Positions 5,054 through 5,938 of a stretch of DNA of 5,938 nt are shown one piece after another. The position numbers were made by a program, and so were the translations under genes. Position 1 is the first letter of the stretch; each line of letters starts with the position of its first letter. Where the stretch lies: the NCBI GenBank assembly GCA_003501485.1, contig DNPJ01000031.1, forward strand, positions 1 to 5,938, given 5' to 3'. Source of the stretch: Bacillota bacterium (GTDB lineage Bacteria; Bacillota_I; Bacilli_A; RFN20; CAG-826). Under the pieces are notes generated by a model. It searched no databases and had not been told where the DNA came from. It was given only the letters and a program-made list of their open reading frames with translations.

Positions 5054-5938
5054 ATGAATTTATATGATAAAATTACAAAACAAACTTATGAAGAAATAAC
5101 ACACTTTAAAGAAACTTGCGAAATAGAAAAATGCGAAGCAATCAAAAACATAGACCTAAAATACAATGATTTTGAACAAAGCGAGTTAGAAGTACTTAAA
5201 ACTAATCAAATATTAGCAAAAGAAATTATGAAATTAGAAGAGCAAATTATTAATAGTGGTCAAGTACAAAAATTAAAAAAGCAAATAGAAACTAATCAAA
5301 TTATAGATTTTAGATTAACTTCTCGTTTAATAGAACAATATCCTATTTTAGAATCTATTTATATGGCAACAATAGAAAGACACAATAAAGAAGGATTTTG
5401 GCTATATATCAGAACACCTGCTCCAAAACATAACGAAATATTTATTAATTTAAAAGATTTTTCGTTTGATTATTTTCCTTTAAATTCATATAGTCAAATG
5501 TTGTCAGATGTCAAAGAAACTCTTGAATTACTGAATAAATATTTAAGTTTGATAATTGATTATAATTATCAAAAAGAAAAAATGATAAATCAAGAAGCAT
5601 ATAGCGAATATAAAAGAAATAGACTCAAATGTTATTTTACCGAAAATACAATAAATAATATGACTTTAATTCGAGATATTTCTTCACCTTCTCATTGGGC
5701 TTGGGGATGTGCGTTCATCTTATTCGTTTATAAAAATAAATTATATCATTTTGAAGCATACGAAAGTGGTATTAATATAAGTGTTGATACAGCCACAATA
5801 AGACACTTCGAAGAAGTACAAAATATAGGTGAAGCAACGTATAATTTACCTGTAATAAAGGATTTAAAATCTTATGTTAAATTAAGAAAAGGCCCTTATT
5901 TATTGAATCAAATTGATTTAGAAGAAATTTTAAACCAC
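5054..5938 (+). CDS. Coiled-coil-rich protein of unknown function, 3' end outside the window
   Basis: The frame is open from ATG 5054 to the right edge, giving 295 residues without a stop, so the gene is cut by the window. AGGAGG (5040-5045) lies 8 bases before the ATG. Residues of about 10-90 are rich in Glu, Lys, Gln, Ile and Leu (for example E-V-L-K-T-N-Q-I-L-A-K-E-I-M-K-L-E-E-Q-I) and look like a long helix or coiled coil. The motif T-N-Q-I appears twice in it. The rest looks globular, with E-G-F-W-L-Y-I-R-T-P-A-P and S-P-S-H-W-A-W-G-C (211-219) followed by hydrophobic A-F-I-L-F-V-Y, probably a buried strand rather than a membrane segment. No known domain is recognised. A coiled coil followed by a globular domain is common in phage and plasmid structural or replication accessory proteins, but that gives no function. 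It is probably co-transcribed with the 95-aa gene. Confidence 0.82.
   Translation, partial: MNLYDKITKQTYEEITHFKETCEIEKCEAIKNIDLKYNDFEQSELEVLKTNQILAKEIMKLEEQIINSGQVQKLKKQIETNQIIDFRLTSRLIEQYPILESIYMATIERHNKEGFWLYIRTPAPKHNEIFINLKDFSFDYFPLNSYSQMLSDVKETLELLNKYLSLIIDYNYQKEKMINQEAYSEYKRNRLKCYFTENTINNMTLIRDISSPSHWAWGCAFILFVYKNKLYHFEAYESGINISVDTATIRHFEEVQNIGEATYNLPVIKDLKSYVKLRKGPYLLNQIDLEEILNH

Noticed and set aside
1..5938. CRISPR array, tRNA, rRNA, insertion sequence or attachment site
   Set aside because: No regularly spaced repeats, cloverleaf, transposase or flanking long repeat was found on reading both strands.

Overview
The window is very AT-rich (roughly 28% G+C by eye). All of its genes are on the + strand, tightly packed, and nearly all have strong AGGAGG-type ribosome binding sites. 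This suggests a low-GC Gram-positive (Bacillota) host. The content is accessory: a PcfJ-like protein and several small protein families known mainly from phages, conjugative plasmids and integrative elements of gut Clostridia and Bacilli. No housekeeping gene, capsid, portal, terminase, relaxase, integrase, tRNA, rRNA or CRISPR array is visible, so phage and conjugative element cannot be told apart here. All reading frames work with the standard bacterial code.

Layout. (1) 1-2847: the 3' part of a long PcfJ-like gene whose frame is open to the left edge, followed by a 162-aa protein and an 85-aa protein coupled by an ATGA overlap. This unit ends in a long hairpin over the last stop codon (2821-2858). 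(2) 2856-4182: a well-formed promoter (TTTACA, 17 bp, extended TGATATAAT) abuts that hairpin. It drives a basic 152-aa protein, an 87-aa zinc-ribbon protein and a 155-aa acidic protein of the ALEGG...ALFGEIVFG family. This unit ends in a textbook terminator with a cUUCGg tetraloop lying inside the last codons. (3) 4209-5938: a 153-aa divergent paralogue of the 162-aa protein, a 95-aa acidic protein ending in a hairpin without a U-tract, and a coiled-coil-rich protein that runs off the right edge. No convincing promoter was found for this third unit.

The only gene with a named domain is the PcfJ-like one, and the role of that domain is not established. The others are recognised at most as recurrent mobile-element families of unknown function. 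The clearest structural observations are the duplicated YLLG/YWL family, the repeated placement of RNA hairpins across stop codons, and a short TAGGAACA motif repeated in intergenic DNA.
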